A stretch of DNA of 64,000 nucleotides from Xiphydria camelus (Eukaryota > Arthropoda > Insecta > Hymenoptera > Xiphydriidae), in the NCBI GenBank assembly GCA_963678675.1, contig OY783192.1, positions 21,654,622-21,718,621 of the forward strand. The letters run 5' to 3'. Below, in pieces: positions 10,358-21,145 of the stretch (position 1 is the first letter of the stretch; every line of letters begins with the position of its first letter). The notes under the pieces were generated by a model. It saw only the letters and a program-made list of their open reading frames with translations. It was not told where the DNA came from and searched no databases. The position numbers and the translations under genes are program-made.

Positions 10358-13050
10358 GGAAATGGCTTCTTCTAACGACAGTGAGTACTTTTCAATGTTA
10401 TAGTGTGTTGACAGTACATTGTCATGCGTATTTAACTAATGTAACATGTAGAACTAGTTGTTTTTATATCTTCCAGTTTCAAATGTAATGTTTAACATTA
10501 GATAACTCAAAAGTCCCAGGACATCCCACTCTCTACTCATTTTTGTCGTATTATTTAAATATTTTGTAATAATGTGAAAGTAAGGGGAACTGCCCAAGTT
10601 TGCCCCATTTTGTTTAATTCAATTTTTTGTAAAAAAAACTGTAAAAACTACTATAAGTGTCAGTGTAATATATACTTTACAAATGAGTTTTACTTTTTGA
10701 TTCAAATAATTATAATTAATGAATAAAGTAGTAATTATTAATGTTATAAATGTATAAAATCATATTTATTATGATCATATAATGACATTACAGTTATAAC
10801 AATTGCTATTAAATTTAAATAATATAATTCAAACATGACACATTCACAAACACGACATTAATGCACATTGACAGTAATTGTTAATATTAATGTTGAATAT
10901 TATTTATATTGATAACGACCACAAAAATAGATGAAATAATAGCTATACGTAATTGCTTTGTTATGCGTCATCGTAACTACTGGAAAAGAATGGGTTTTTA
11001 CAGAGGTATAATCCCAAACAGCGTTTCGTTTTTATGAATAAACAGGGACAAAAACAGATGTTTTGCATGTGCTACTGAAACTTTTTAGATTAGATTATAT
11101 TCTACTTATGATTGTACACTGTGATAAATTGTAATAAAACTATACTCCCATAATAATAATTCAAAATTATTTTCAGATGAATCGGCACAACCAACAATGT
11201 CTTTGAAAAGATACCAAATTTTCGACATAATAAAAGGCTCTCTTTCGCAAGACAATAATGCACTTATCGGATTGATTGAAAAACATCTGACGACCGAAAG
11301 CGGAAACCCGATTACTTTGTCTGCCAATAGAAAAAATGCCTTGCGGAAACTTTTTCATAAAATTCGAGCAGCGTTCGAGAAAAGCCATAGGACTACGGAC
11401 AGGTTTTTGGCCGGGAATAAATTATGGCTGGATATGGATTTCAAGCTACAAGGAGACACAACAGAGACTCCGCAAAGTAAAGCATCTCAATAACATATGA
11501 ATTATAAATAACTTCGATCTTAATATTAAATGTAATAAATTTGGTGTTATTTTTTGTTACAGTAACTCCTAAGCACGCAGCAGCATCGACGAGTAAAGCT
11601 GAGAATACATCTGTAGATGGTCCAGGACGTCCATCTCTCAGTTTTGCAGCTTCCAGTGAGAGGTCAAAAAGGAGGAGAACGCAGGTCGTGCGAGGCGAAT
11701 ATGAAGTCAACGAACTGGGATACGCGTTGCAAATGAGTTTCCGCAGTTCTGGGAATTTGGATGCAGCAAAGGTGGTGAAAGATATAGCTGAAGGAAGTCC
11801 AACCACGGTAAGGAGGTATAAAACTTCCTTGATTGCAAGAAGAGAAACACCATTGACCAGTGATGAGGCCCTTTCGCTCCGTATGGAGTGTAGTTTGTCG
11901 AAGAATATGTATAACACAATTAGAGCTGCTAGTATATGTCATAATTCTACATTATTCCCATCATACAAGAATGTTTTGCGCGCGAAGAAAGAGTGTTACC
12001 CCCCTGCTGTAGATATACGAATTACAGAAACTGGTGCTGAAGTGAAACTTCAAGCACTGCTGGATAACACGGTAGAAAGAATTTTGCGGGTCCAAACAGA
12101 TGTGATTTCTAGCCTCTTCGATAGTGTGTACGATGTAGATTTGATTTGTAAAGTGGGGATGCGACGGAACTTCGAGACAGAGCACTTTCAAGCAAAAATT
12201 CGCTGACGATGCTGAAGGCACTAAAACGGACGCAAATATATTTTTTGTTTCTGTTGTGCCGCTTCAGATTTTCTCTGTCGAGAAGTCCACTCAGAAAGAA
12301 ATCGTCATTTGGAAGAATCTGCGTCCTTCATCTCCCCGATTTTGTCGGCCTTTAAAAATCGAATTTTCGCACGAAACTGCTGAGTATACGAGACTTGTAT
12401 TCGATGACATTAAGGACCAAGAGCGCAATTTAACAAAGTTCCAAATAATTGTTGGCGGAAAAGACGTGAATGTTGCATACAAATTATTGCTCACCATGAT
12501 CGATGGAAAAGTTTGCAACTCATTGACTTGCATATCTTCGAGTCAGCGATGCTACCTTTGCGACTGCACTTCAAAACAATTTAACAATATTGATATCATG
12601 CTACGAAAACCTATTAAAGGACGGCATTTGCAATTTGGAATTTCCACTTTGCACGCCTGGATTCGTTTTTTTGAGTGCCTTTTGCACATTTCATACAAGT
12701 TGGATGTAAAGAAGTGGCAAAAACGCGGGGAGGATGAAGCAAAGGTCGAAAGTCGCAAAAAAAAATATACAGAAAGGATTCCGTCAACAATTAGGGCTCT
12801 TGGTAGATATGCCGAAACAGGGATATGGCAGTACGAATGACGGAAACACTGCGCGCCGTTTTTTCGAAAATGCAGAAATTACTGCAATGATTACTGCAAT
12901 GATTACAAAATACCCTATACAGGGTGTTCGGAAAAAACACCGAAACAGAAATAGGGGTGATAGGTTACGTCATTACAAGTATTTTGATATAAGGGACCTA
13001 TACCCGCAAGCGCCCCTTTCTGGAGATATCAACTTTCCAAGTTTATAACG
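10358..13050 (+). pseudogene. Transib transposase (RAG1-like DDE), spliced, frameshifted, C-terminus lost
   Basis: Exon 1 (MEMASSND) ends at a GTGAGT donor near 10380. An acceptor TTTTCAG precedes exon 2 near 11176 (ESAQPTMSLKRYQIFDII). A second intron runs from a GTAAAG donor near 11479 to TTACAG near 11562. Exon 3 carries the core. The first catalytic Asp lies in WGCDGTS (after a one-base frame change near 12150), the second in LTMIDGKV. Next come CYLCDCT, LHAWIRFFEC.LHISYKLDVKKW and, after a slip in an A9 run near 12757, STNDGNTARRFFENAEITA. These blocks are diagnostic of Transib. The region expected to hold the catalytic Glu is absent: the frame reaches a stop soon after the MITE site. 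Inactive as it stands. Confidence 0.85.
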
Positions 13051-13487
13051 ACCGAGGTTGATCAAAGTAGAATAATATTCAGTTCTTTGTCTACCTGTAC
13101 AATTGAAAAACAAATGAAAACTCCTTGTATCCGCATCATCTTCAAGAAGTACAAGGACTTGAGCCAAGCGGTTATCCTTTCCGCAAGCAGTTTGCGCAGT
13201 GGCACATCTATCCAGAATCGTTTCCGATGTTGCATGGACATGGGTGGCCGTCATTTTGAGCATTTGCTGTAGTACATTGTTTTTGTATCTCGTAAAATTA
13301 AATATTCGTTACCATCTTGATACGTTTCTTATTATTCTACTTTGATCAACCTCGGTCGTTATAAACTTGAAAAGTTGATATCTCCAGAAGGGGGCGCTTA
13401 CGGGTATAGGTCCCTTATATCAAAATACTTGTAATGACGTAACCTATCACCCCTATTTCTGTGTCGGTGTTTTTTCCGAACACCCTG
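12920..13487. mobile_element. Hairpin MITE, TA duplication, inside the Transib transposase
   Basis: Ends CAGGGTGTTCGGAAAAAACA / inverse, flanked by TA (12918-12919, 13488-13489). Arms of about 170-190 bp (12920-13090 and 13310-13487) are nearly identical; the loop is about 200 bp. TA duplication and CAGGGTGTT ends fit a mariner-type MITE. The insertion falls in the 3' part of the Transib gene, so it is the younger event. Confidence 0.88.
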
Positions 13488-13560
13488 TATACGAAATTTC
13501 ACGCAATTTGAATAACGTCTTCACATTTTGGCCACCTTTTCGGCGTTTGGAACCACGTCG

Positions 13561-14237
13561 TAACTGTTGGTGGCGACGTAGCCGCCTTAAAGGTCACAAC
13601 AGAACAGCTAACAGACAAAACTGAGTCGCCCGCTGCGAAAAATGAGCAATTATCCAAAGAAACTGAGGACCTGCGAAGCGAAACTGAGGACCTGCGGAGT
13701 ACGGTCAAGGCGCTTGAGTCTAGGCTTAACCAGCTATCAGCCACAACTGATTCCCGCCCCTCTACCTCGGCCGGCCTAATCAGGATAGAAGCAGCTGCTA
13801 ATGCAAGTACTCTTAGCCTCCAGAGGAGACCGTTAAGCCACAGACAGCAGGCGGAACTAACTATATCCGGTCTCTCATTTGGACAAGCTAACTATATCCG
13901 GTCTCTCATTTGGAAGCACAGCTCACCAGCATTGCCTCAGCTGTAGCTAAAGCGATCAAGATTGACCTGCGTCCTGGTGATGTTATCAGTGCTAGGTTGC
14001 TACGTAAACAAACCAGTTCTGTGCCTTCTAACACACTCAGCAAGGCGCATTTTGTAGTGGTACTCAAGGATCAATCATTAGTCAGTCGACTCTTGTCCGC
14101 CAAACGTGCTTTTGGTGTGCTCAAGCTCTCCCAGCTCAACTCGAACCTTCTGGCCAGAAACACCCCTCCCTCAGTGCCGCCTAGTGATCCTACCATCTAT
14201 TTGAGTGAACTTCTTCCCTCAAGTGTCTTCAACCTGC
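13561..14237 (+). pseudogene. LINE ORF1 protein, middle piece with coiled coil
   Basis: The frame resumes after Transib with VVTVGGDVAALKV and a charged heptad-like stretch (NEQLSKETEDLRSETEDLRS) consistent with a coiled coil, then a Ser/Thr/Gln-rich linker. A 31-bp tandem duplication at 13861-13922 (core CTATATCCGGTCTCTCATTT) shifts the frame by one. The frame then continues as EAQLTSIASAVAKAIKID, GDVISARLL and HFVVVLKDQSLVSRLLSAKR up to the piggyBac insertion at 14238. ORF1 trimerises through its coiled coil in related elements. Confidence 0.75.
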
Positions 14238-16515
14238 TTAACCCTGCATTGGACGCGTGATTTTATTTGACACGGAGGAACGCATTGGGTCTGATGGACC
14301 CAGTAAAAAGACAGACGTACTATCAAAACAAAACCATATATTTCCAGTAATGTGTTAAAATATTATTAACAAAGATAATCAGTGATGTATAAAAAAATAT
14401 TACATTCATTTCTCATAATATAAACTATTAAAAGTGAAATAAACTTGTATTGCATTTTTGGTAATGTCTTACTAAACACCCTGTATAGTGACTATTCGGA
14501 AAAATTTTCTGCGCACACGTGGCAAACAGACGTAGTATGTTCCAGGCAAATATATTTCTTGCAAAACTTGCATGTGTATCTAGTTTTCCGGTCTTTACAG
14601 AAGGCACATCGCCCACGTTTGTTTTGGGCAATTTCCATAGATTGCTGTAACACAGTTCCACTTATTCTTGGGGCAAGTTGACGAATCTCTCTGGGAAGGT
14701 ATTGGGAATTCACTCTACTTTTCAAGTAACTCATTACAAGTTGATTACCAAGTTGTTTCAGGAATATTCGTCTTTGAATTTTTCCATTATTTCCCTCAAA
14801 GTTAGCCCTAAATATAACCAAAGCATTTATTGCAGCAACATTGAGGAGGCCATATAAAATAACTATAGGCCACCTACGCGTGTTTCTGGCTATATTATAT
14901 TTTGCTGTGAGTTGGTCAACTATATCAACTCCACATTTCGTGGAGTTATAAAAGGTAATAATTTCTGGCTTGGCATCTTCTCCAGATTCTGGATCAACAG
15001 AGTCGTCATGGTGGAGAGTTGATAATAATATGACCTGCTTGTTTTTCTTCGGTAAATAGGAAACTATAGTCGCATCTTCTGTGAATCCAGACATGCTGGT
15101 CTTTACTGGTCGCTTGGTAAAAAAGTCATCAGGAATCTGTCTCTTATTTTTCCTTAGTGTTCCAACAATTGTCAGCTGATGATTTTTTAGTAGGTTTTGA
15201 GCAACTTCATAGGAAGTAAACCAATTATCCATCGTAACATTCCTCCTAGATTTCGATATTGTCGAGCAAAGTCTATTTACGACATCAGCAGAACTATTAC
15301 TAACAGAAAAGGGGTCTTTAGGCTGTATACCACAGTACACTTCCATATTGTAAGTATAAAATGACTTTGAATCCGCTAATGAAAATACCTTCAGTCCATA
15401 ACGAGCAGGCTTATTGGGAATGTACATTCTGAAACGACATCTTCCCCGAAAAGACCACAACATTTCATCAATTGTGGTAGATTGCCCAAAAGAGTAGTGT
15501 TGTTGAAAGTTTTTTGTTATGCCATCAAATACTTTTCTCACTGCAGCTAGATTATCTTCCCTTTTACGTTCTTCCCTAGTTCGGATATCATCCATTCGCA
15601 AGCATCTCATCAAAAAACGGAATCTTCTAAGGGCCATTGTTGCGGGAAAGATTTTTATACCTGTCCCATCCTTAGACCAGAATTCAAAAATTGAAGTTCG
15701 ACCAGAGTGATAAACGCCGGCTAGATACAGCAGACCAAGCAGTGCGTGCAATTCTGAGACATCAGTCGGTCTTGAATCTGATTTATTTTTATATCGGTCA
15801 GATATGCTTTCAATGTATATATTTGTGCACTTTACTATCTCTCTAATGATGGTATTATCGAAGAAAAGCTGCCAAGTTTCTAATGCAGTCGACGCATTTT
15901 TGGCAGGGCCGACTACTCCAGGAAGTTTTACAATTATATTTTCTTGTCTAGTACGAACATTTTTAGGGGCGCATATTTTATTCCACTTTGTTCCATCTTT
16001 TGATTTATAATGCAAGCTTCTCCATCTTTCACTCTCGGTGGGTTGAGTAGGCGAGTGTTCTTCTATCTCCTGTTCGCTGTCAGACTCATGTTCACTTACG
16101 TTCTCAAACTCTGGATCCGCTGCTGAGTCATCAGAGTCCGAAAAGTTTTCCACATCAGTTGAAACTTCTTCGAACAGCTGTGTAAGTCTCTGAGCTTCTT
16201 TTTCATAAGGATCCATTATTCTGTAACGCAAGATTGATTTTTATAGCTAATTTGTAATCCCGTTAGAGAAAGTACTTATATCAAACTTTTAAAAAAATAC
16301 TTACATAAAGGAACGCGTCGGGCCGGCCAGACCGAAACCCACTATAAACTCGAAATTATACACTGCACTGCCTTACAACTACTAACACGCATGTATCAAG
16401 ATCACATTTGAAGGTACTGAGGCGCGCAGGACTGTGCGCACTTTTATGGCCAAATTCCACCTCCAAACAGATTTCCCTGGGCCTGAGAGACCCGACGCGC
16501 GCACTCTAGGGTTAA
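14238..16515 (-). mobile_element. piggyBac-family transposon, complete, TTAA flanks
   Basis: TTAA at 14238-14241 and 16512-16515 flank 2,270 bp with imperfect terminal repeats (CCCTGCATTGGACGCGT and CCCTAGAGTGCGCGCGT). Just inside each end is a short palindrome of GGGTC-type halves (GGGTCTGATGGACCC at 14287; GGGCCTGAGAGACCC at 16479). A related subterminal motif (GGAACGC..YGGG) occurs at about 14278 and 16312. The element is inserted in LINE ORF1, and the flanking ORF1 frame reads continuously across one TTAA. It carries one intact transposase gene on the minus strand. Confidence 0.92.
14492..16216 (-). CDS. piggyBac transposase, intact 574-codon ORF
   Basis: Catalyses cut-and-paste transposition into TTAA. 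From the ATG at 16216 (the frame stays open five codons upstream, without another ATG) the order is as follows. An acidic, disordered N-terminus covers residues 1-60. The DDE core has Asp250 in TTIDEM, Asp330 in TMDNWFTSY, and Asp431 and Asp434 in CGVDIVDQL. The motifs IPNKPARYGLKVF and YNIARNTRRWP flank these. A cysteine-rich C-terminal domain has C537, C540, C549, C552, C557, H560, C565 and C568, the cross-brace that binds transposon ends in known piggyBac proteins. All four aspartates are present and there is no stop or frameshift. Length is close to the usual 560-610. No intron is evident. Downstream (toward 14242) is an AT-rich 3' end. Confidence 0.95.
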   Translation of the reverse strand: MDPYEKEAQRLTQLFEEVSTDVENFSDSDDSAADPEFENVSEHESDSEQEIEEHSPTQPTESERWRSLHYKSKDGTKWNKICAPKNVRTRQENIIVKLPGVVGPAKNASTALETWQLFFDNTIIREIVKCTNIYIESISDRYKNKSDSRPTDVSELHALLGLLYLAGVYHSGRTSIFEFWSKDGTGIKIFPATMALRRFRFLMRCLRMDDIRTREERKREDNLAAVRKVFDGITKNFQQHYSFGQSTTIDEMLWSFRGRCRFRMYIPNKPARYGLKVFSLADSKSFYTYNMEVYCGIQPKDPFSVSNSSADVVNRLCSTISKSRRNVTMDNWFTSYEVAQNLLKNHQLTIVGTLRKNKRQIPDDFFTKRPVKTSMSGFTEDATIVSYLPKKNKQVILLSTLHHDDSVDPESGEDAKPEIITFYNSTKCGVDIVDQLTAKYNIARNTRRWPIVILYGLLNVAAINALVIFRANFEGNNGKIQRRIFLKQLGNQLVMSYLKSRVNSQYLPREIRQLAPRISGTVLQQSMEIAQNKRGRCAFCKDRKTRYTCKFCKKYICLEHTTSVCHVCAENFSE

Positions 16516-16690
16516 GGCTGCAAAACTTGCATTAAAGGAGGCAGGCTTTAAATTTGTTTGATGCAGGAATGCCACGGTCTTCACTAAAGTGCGTGAGGGT
16601 GCACTGGTTCAGATTATCAACACTGAGGCAGATATTCCCAGGATAATACAGCTATACTCTGCCGAACCTGAATTATGCCAGCGCCCTGTC
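16516..16690 (+). pseudogene. LINE ORF1 protein, C-terminal piece (FP-like domain)
   Basis: After the piggyBac, the ORF1 frame continues with AAKLALKEAGFKFV, an in-frame stop (TGA near 16560), then CRNATVFTKVREGALVQIIN and TEADIPRI. This resembles the Baculovirus-FP-like C-terminal domain found in ORF1 of CR1/Jockey-type LINEs (..A..LAKE.GYKFVW...G.V..RK.EG..VI.I..E.DL). The stop replaces what is normally a Trp codon in this block. Confirms that piggyBac split a retrotransposon gene. Confidence 0.7.
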
Positions 16691-16719
16691 TGCTCCAATA
16701 TCAACAACTCTCAGTCATA

Positions 16720-18456
16720 CTCAAGCCTCCACTGTTGCTGTCTCAATTCCAATTCTCTTTGGTCGCACCTTGACATTCTAAAAACTTATTTGGACTCCAG
16801 TCAACCTTTTCAAATCATTACTGTAACTGAGACTTGGCTAGCACCTGAGCTTCCCGACTCCACTATTAAATTCCGTCCAATCATTACGGAGGCAGTGGAA
16901 TCAGCTTTTCGGAAAACTAAATCTAACGCTACCGGAGCCGATGGAGTTGGTTTACGGATGCTCCTCCCTGTCCTGCATATCATCATCGAATTTCTGGTCA
17001 GGATCTTCAATCGCTCGATTACCGACTATCAATTCCCTACTGCTTGGAAAAAAGCCGCCATTGTCCCGATCAACAAAATAGCCACGCCGAGAACGTTTAG
17101 CGACTATCGCCGGATCTCGCTTTTGTCTACCTTGAGCAAGATACTTGGGCGGCTTATTTTCAATCAAATATCGGACCATATCAAGTGCCACTCCATTCTT
17201 GATCCATGTCAGTGTGGCTTCCGACCAGGCTATAGCACGACGACAGCATTGGTTAAATTATTTAATGATGTCAGGCATGGTATGGACAGAAGACAGGTCA
17301 CGATCCTCGTACTCTTTGATTTCTCAAAGGCGTTCGACACAGCTCTCCATGAGTTGTTTCTCCGTAAGCTGTGGAAAATAGGATTCTCAGACAGGGCCAG
17401 TGAATTCATGTTGTCATATCTGACAGGTAGGCAGCAGGTGATGATATTCGGTAATAACAATGCCATAACTAGTTGGGTCTCCACCAACATGGGGGTGCCT
17501 CAGGGATCTCTTTTGGGTCCGCTATTATTCTCGCTCTTCATTAACGATATTGGAACTGTAATTCGACATGTCAAGCGGTTACTATTTGCCGACGATCTGC
17601 AAATCTACGCCACTTGTCAGCCTGCCAGCCTGAGTAAATGCATCCACGAGCTTAATCAAGATATCGCTGCCATCCACGATTGGGCGACAACAAATCGCCT
17701 CGAGCTCAATCTCACCACAACCAGAGCTATTATCCTGGGAAATAAACGCCTAATCAACACAACATTAATCTCGACTCGTTGCCGCCTCTGGGCTTGGGTG
17801 GCATTGGAATACCGTTCGAATCATCAGTCAGAAACCTCGGAGTAGTAATTGACTCCAAGTTAACGTTTCGTCAACACCTGTCCAATATCACCTCGCAGGT
17901 GGGCAGAGTATTCTACAGACTATACCAGCTTCGCAGCTACACTGATGAGAATCTCCGCCGATGTTTAGTCTCAGCCCTTGTGCTGCCGCACATCAACTAT
18001 TATTCTGCTGCTCTCCTTGGGGCTGAAGCTACTTTCGATCTGAAGTTACAGAGACTGATGAACAGAGGACTGAGATTCATCTTTAATTTGCCGCGCGATT
18101 CCCACATCTCGAATTTTCGTCACCAATTAGGGTGGCTGTCAGTAGTAAATGCTAGAAGCCGTGCAGTGGCAAGCCTCACTTATGTTGCCGTACATGAGGA
18201 GTCGCATTTTCTCAAGGACTTGTTACTCTCTCATGTCGCCAGACGGCATTTAAGAAATCAGTTCAATCACCAGCTCCAAATACCTAGCTATCGAACTGAT
18301 GCCTACAAGCATTCGTTTACAATCACGGCCCCACACATATGGAATCTGCTACCCGATGACATAAAGGATGCACCATCACTTGCCTCTTTCAAGACTGGCC
18401 TCAAAAACCATCTCAAACAATTGGAAATATCTGACGGCAATTCTGTCCATTCATAA
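16720..18456 (+). pseudogene. LINE ORF2 reverse transcriptase (endonuclease deleted, frameshifted)
   Basis: Starts with an endonuclease-like segment (LHCCCLNSNSLWSHLDILK, then TVTETWLAPELPDSTIKF). Near 16875 it jumps directly into the RT region, so most of the AP-endonuclease is missing. The RT motifs follow in order: SDYRRISLLSTLSKI, CGFRPGYSTTTAL, VLFDFSKAFD (first catalytic Asp), GVPQGSLLGPLLF, LLFADDLQIYA (FADD catalytic box near 17585), then a thumb region. A frame change between 17779 and 17845 separates the last third, which ends with RTDAYKHSFTITAPHIWNLLP, a block typical of the ORF2 C-terminus in CR1/Jockey LINEs. Not functional as it stands. Confidence 0.9.
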
Positions 18457-18750
18457 TTCTATACATTAATTCGAGTCGTTAATGCTCTTCACACCCATAA
18501 TCTACCTCATTTACAATCTTTATCATATTAATTATATTATTTTATTTTTATTTTTATTTTACTTAGCATTAAAACTGTGGACCAGACAGGAGAGAGCGCA
18601 CTCTTATTAACCGCTAATACTAATTTATCATTATTACTACTCTATTCCATACTACTATATTGTAAGACCATTCCTGCATCCCAGCTGCACAATTTTTGTT
18701 TAATTTTAGGCAATAAAACTCCTTATCAATCAATCAGTCAATCAATTAAT

Positions 18751-19802
18751 CTTACATTAAACGATCCGACCAGCTTGAAAAAATTCTCAGATGTACTATA
18801 CAAACATTGTAAAATTAATTAATAAAGGAAAAAATGCCGTTAGAATAATTTATATATTTATTAATATTCATGAAAGACAAGTTTTTTACAAAAAACAAAG
18901 TTTTACTAAAGAAATTGTATTGTTGATCGAACGTAATAAGTTTATAGGAGAGATGGGATAGAAGCGAGATTTTTTGTATAAAACAATAAAGCAGATAACC
19001 TGAAGAAGTATTCTATTTCTAGTTAAAAACATTTGAAAGGTTACTTATCTGGCGATAACAATATGTTTGTGATAATAATAAGCTTATCACTATCTTCACT
19101 TATCTCATTTTTAATTTCCTAAAAAAGTGCATTTTGCCCCTTCCGTAAATTGGTCTTATTAAAAGATACAGTCTAATAAAACTTATATTTTTCAGAATAT
19201 TCCTCTGAATTACAAACAAAAATTGTGAATATTTTGCTTATTAAAACTTATTTAGATAATGAAAGATTTATTTTTAAATATCCTTTGAGCCAATTCGAGC
19301 TAGACTCTTTCTTTGCTTTCCATGAAACAGGGGTGAGACTTTTTTAACTTTCACAACGTACTGATATGTTAGTCTCTGACCACAGCTTAGTATTTACTCC
19401 TTAACACATTATTGCTGAGGTCTTTAGATAATTCGCAAGAGAACATTCTTCTTAAATTTTTACTGTATCCCATTCATAAATACGAGAACAAAATTGAAAA
19501 CTCAATCACTAAAGTTAAAATATCAAACCGGTACCTAATATTTCACGTTATCGTTCTTGAATAAGTATTTGTCCAAATACAGCAATAAATATATCAGTCA
19601 ATGGTAACAGTACTTCAGAAAACATTTTAGAAAAGCACTGAACATTTTACTTTGCAGTATTAGAAATTTCAACCACGTATCACCACCAGTTCTGAAACGA
19701 CAGCGGCTTGAAGTTAGACGTGGTTGAGCATGTATACGTATTATTGTTACCACAAAACCATAATGCTTTCGTTGTAGAGAGATCTTTCGACTTTTAGGTA
19801 AA
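18751..19802. other. No gene seen
   Basis: AT-rich sequence after the LINE tail; no domain, no clear repeat or target-site duplication of the LINE was found. Confidence 0.4.
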
Positions 19803-20622
19803 TACTATAGACTAAGAGCTAGCAACGTCACGAAAAAGTTAATTTTAGTTCGGCTGGTTTTTTGATATTTCCTTTCTTATTGAAGTTAAGTAGGGATGCG
19901 GTAGGTCTGGCACCTGGGAGCGGTTGCGTTTACTTCTGCGCATCCCTTCTGTACAAGTAAAAAATAGGGTAAAATATAGGATTATCTCGAAATTGATTGC
20001 AGGTAATGAAGAAAAGTTTAGATAAAAAGTGTTTATCTATATTTTTACTGTAAAAAAGTTGCTAAGCATTTTTCACATATCTCCATTGCGTTTCGAGATA
20101 ATCGAGTTCAAAGTTAAACAGAGACTGCGGCATCTGTCCTACTTTTACCCTAGGCATTTTGAAATCATTTTAAGATAAATTTTTTTTTCATAATTTTGTA
20201 TGTCTTTTTAGTAATAGAAATTTATAATTGCCAGACAGTTTTGTTGTTGCTAACAGTGCGGCAGATCCAATTTTAGTTATTAAAAATAATAATTTTCAAA
20301 CCATTTTAGTATAGCTCAAATTTTAACATGATATAGTTCTGTAATCAACGAATACACTATTAATTAGCCATATGGAAATTCCGTTGTTTAATTAGGAATC
20401 AGATCAATTTAAGTCTCGGGAAGAATAGGTGAGTTAGAAGAGTGCGGCAGCTTATTCGTTGGTTGCGGGAGAGAGATAACTGTACAGAAGGGATGCGCAG
20501 AAGCAAACGCAACCGCTCCCGGGTGCCATCCCTACCTAACTTCAATAAGACATGAAATATCAAAAAACTAGCCGACCTAAAATTCATTCTCGAAAACGTT
20601 GCTAGCTCTCGGTCTACTACGT
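19803..20622. repeat. Foldback: ~155-bp arms, ~500-bp loop
   Basis: The left arm (about 19803-19970; GCTAGCAACGT, GAGCGGTTGCGTTTACTTCT, GCGCATCCCTTCTGTAC) is repeated inverted at about 20468-20622. The loop contains a GCGGCATCTGTCC / GTGCGGCAGATCC pair. No target duplication was resolved. The minus-strand open frame 20399-20647 crosses one arm and has no recognised domain. Confidence 0.7.
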
Positions 20623-21145
20623 CCATTTCAAGACATGTTCCTTTCATCCCACATCTCCCCTACTATTTGTTGGGGTAAAGCGAAAATGCTTCCGTGTGTC
20701 TGTCTCTTTGTGTTACGATAACTTTTAAACGCTTTTGCCGATCTTGATGAAACTCGGCACATGTGTTCACTGACTCGCAGTGCATCATACATTCATTTGG
20801 AAATACGATTAGAAGGGTGAAAAGAGTATTAATCATCCCCAACATAGGCGGTGGTAGTATGTGAAATAACGTTTTCTGAATTTAACCTGTGAACGCTGTG
20901 AAAATGGTGCTATATTTAGCCCAAAACTTCACATAAACAATTTTGTAGACGATAAAATGTTCTACAAAAAAGTCTGAGAACGCCTATGTCTAGCTATAAT
21001 AGTTAAGACGTACAGAGCGCTCATATTTGTCGTTCGAAAATTCAGCGTTTGCTTGTACCCGACGCGCCGTATGAACACTCGAGGACAATGAATCTCTCCG
21101 ACCCGTTTTGTATGTTCAACTTCAGTGAGGTCTACTGTTCGCTGA
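20623..21145. other. No gene seen; Helitron-leader-like segment
   Basis: Around 20685-20790 the text GTGTGTCTGTCTCTTTGTG followed by CGATCTTGATGAAACTCGG resembles the leader sequences of the Helitrons at 37.1 kb. No coding capacity. Confidence 0.3.

Larger units (their letters stand above)
9984..13560 (+). mobile_element. Transib DNA transposon (degenerate)
   Basis: Terminal inverted repeats of about 31 bp: left CACAGTGGTTCCAAATGCCG (9984 on), right the same with changes (13530-13560), inside a LINE ORF1. The left end begins with CACAGTG, identical to the RAG recombination-signal heptamer. Transib ends typically start CAC..TG. The transposase is Transib/RAG1-like (see next entry). The expected 5-bp target duplication cannot be matched (CGGCC left, TAACT right), so one boundary may be altered. 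Inverted subterminal repeats (GGTTCAGCAGAT / ATCTGCTGAACG) lie near 10149 and 10251. A MITE sits inside at 12920-13487. Confidence 0.8.
9480..18750 (+). mobile_element. Non-LTR retrotransposon carrying nested Transib and piggyBac elements
   Basis: Plus-strand order: 5' leader (start uncertain, about 9480), ORF1 in three pieces (9732-9983, 13561-14237, 16516-16690), a short endonuclease remnant, then a reverse-transcriptase ORF2 to 18456. A (TCAA)n-like tail follows at 18726-18750. ORF1 has a coiled coil and an FP-like C-terminal domain. A short simple-repeat tail and this ORF layout fit CR1/Jockey-group LINEs. ORF1 is interrupted by a Transib at 9984-13560 and a piggyBac at 14242-16511. Removing these leaves about 3.4 kb, short of a full LINE because most of the endonuclease is deleted. 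Confidence 0.85.
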
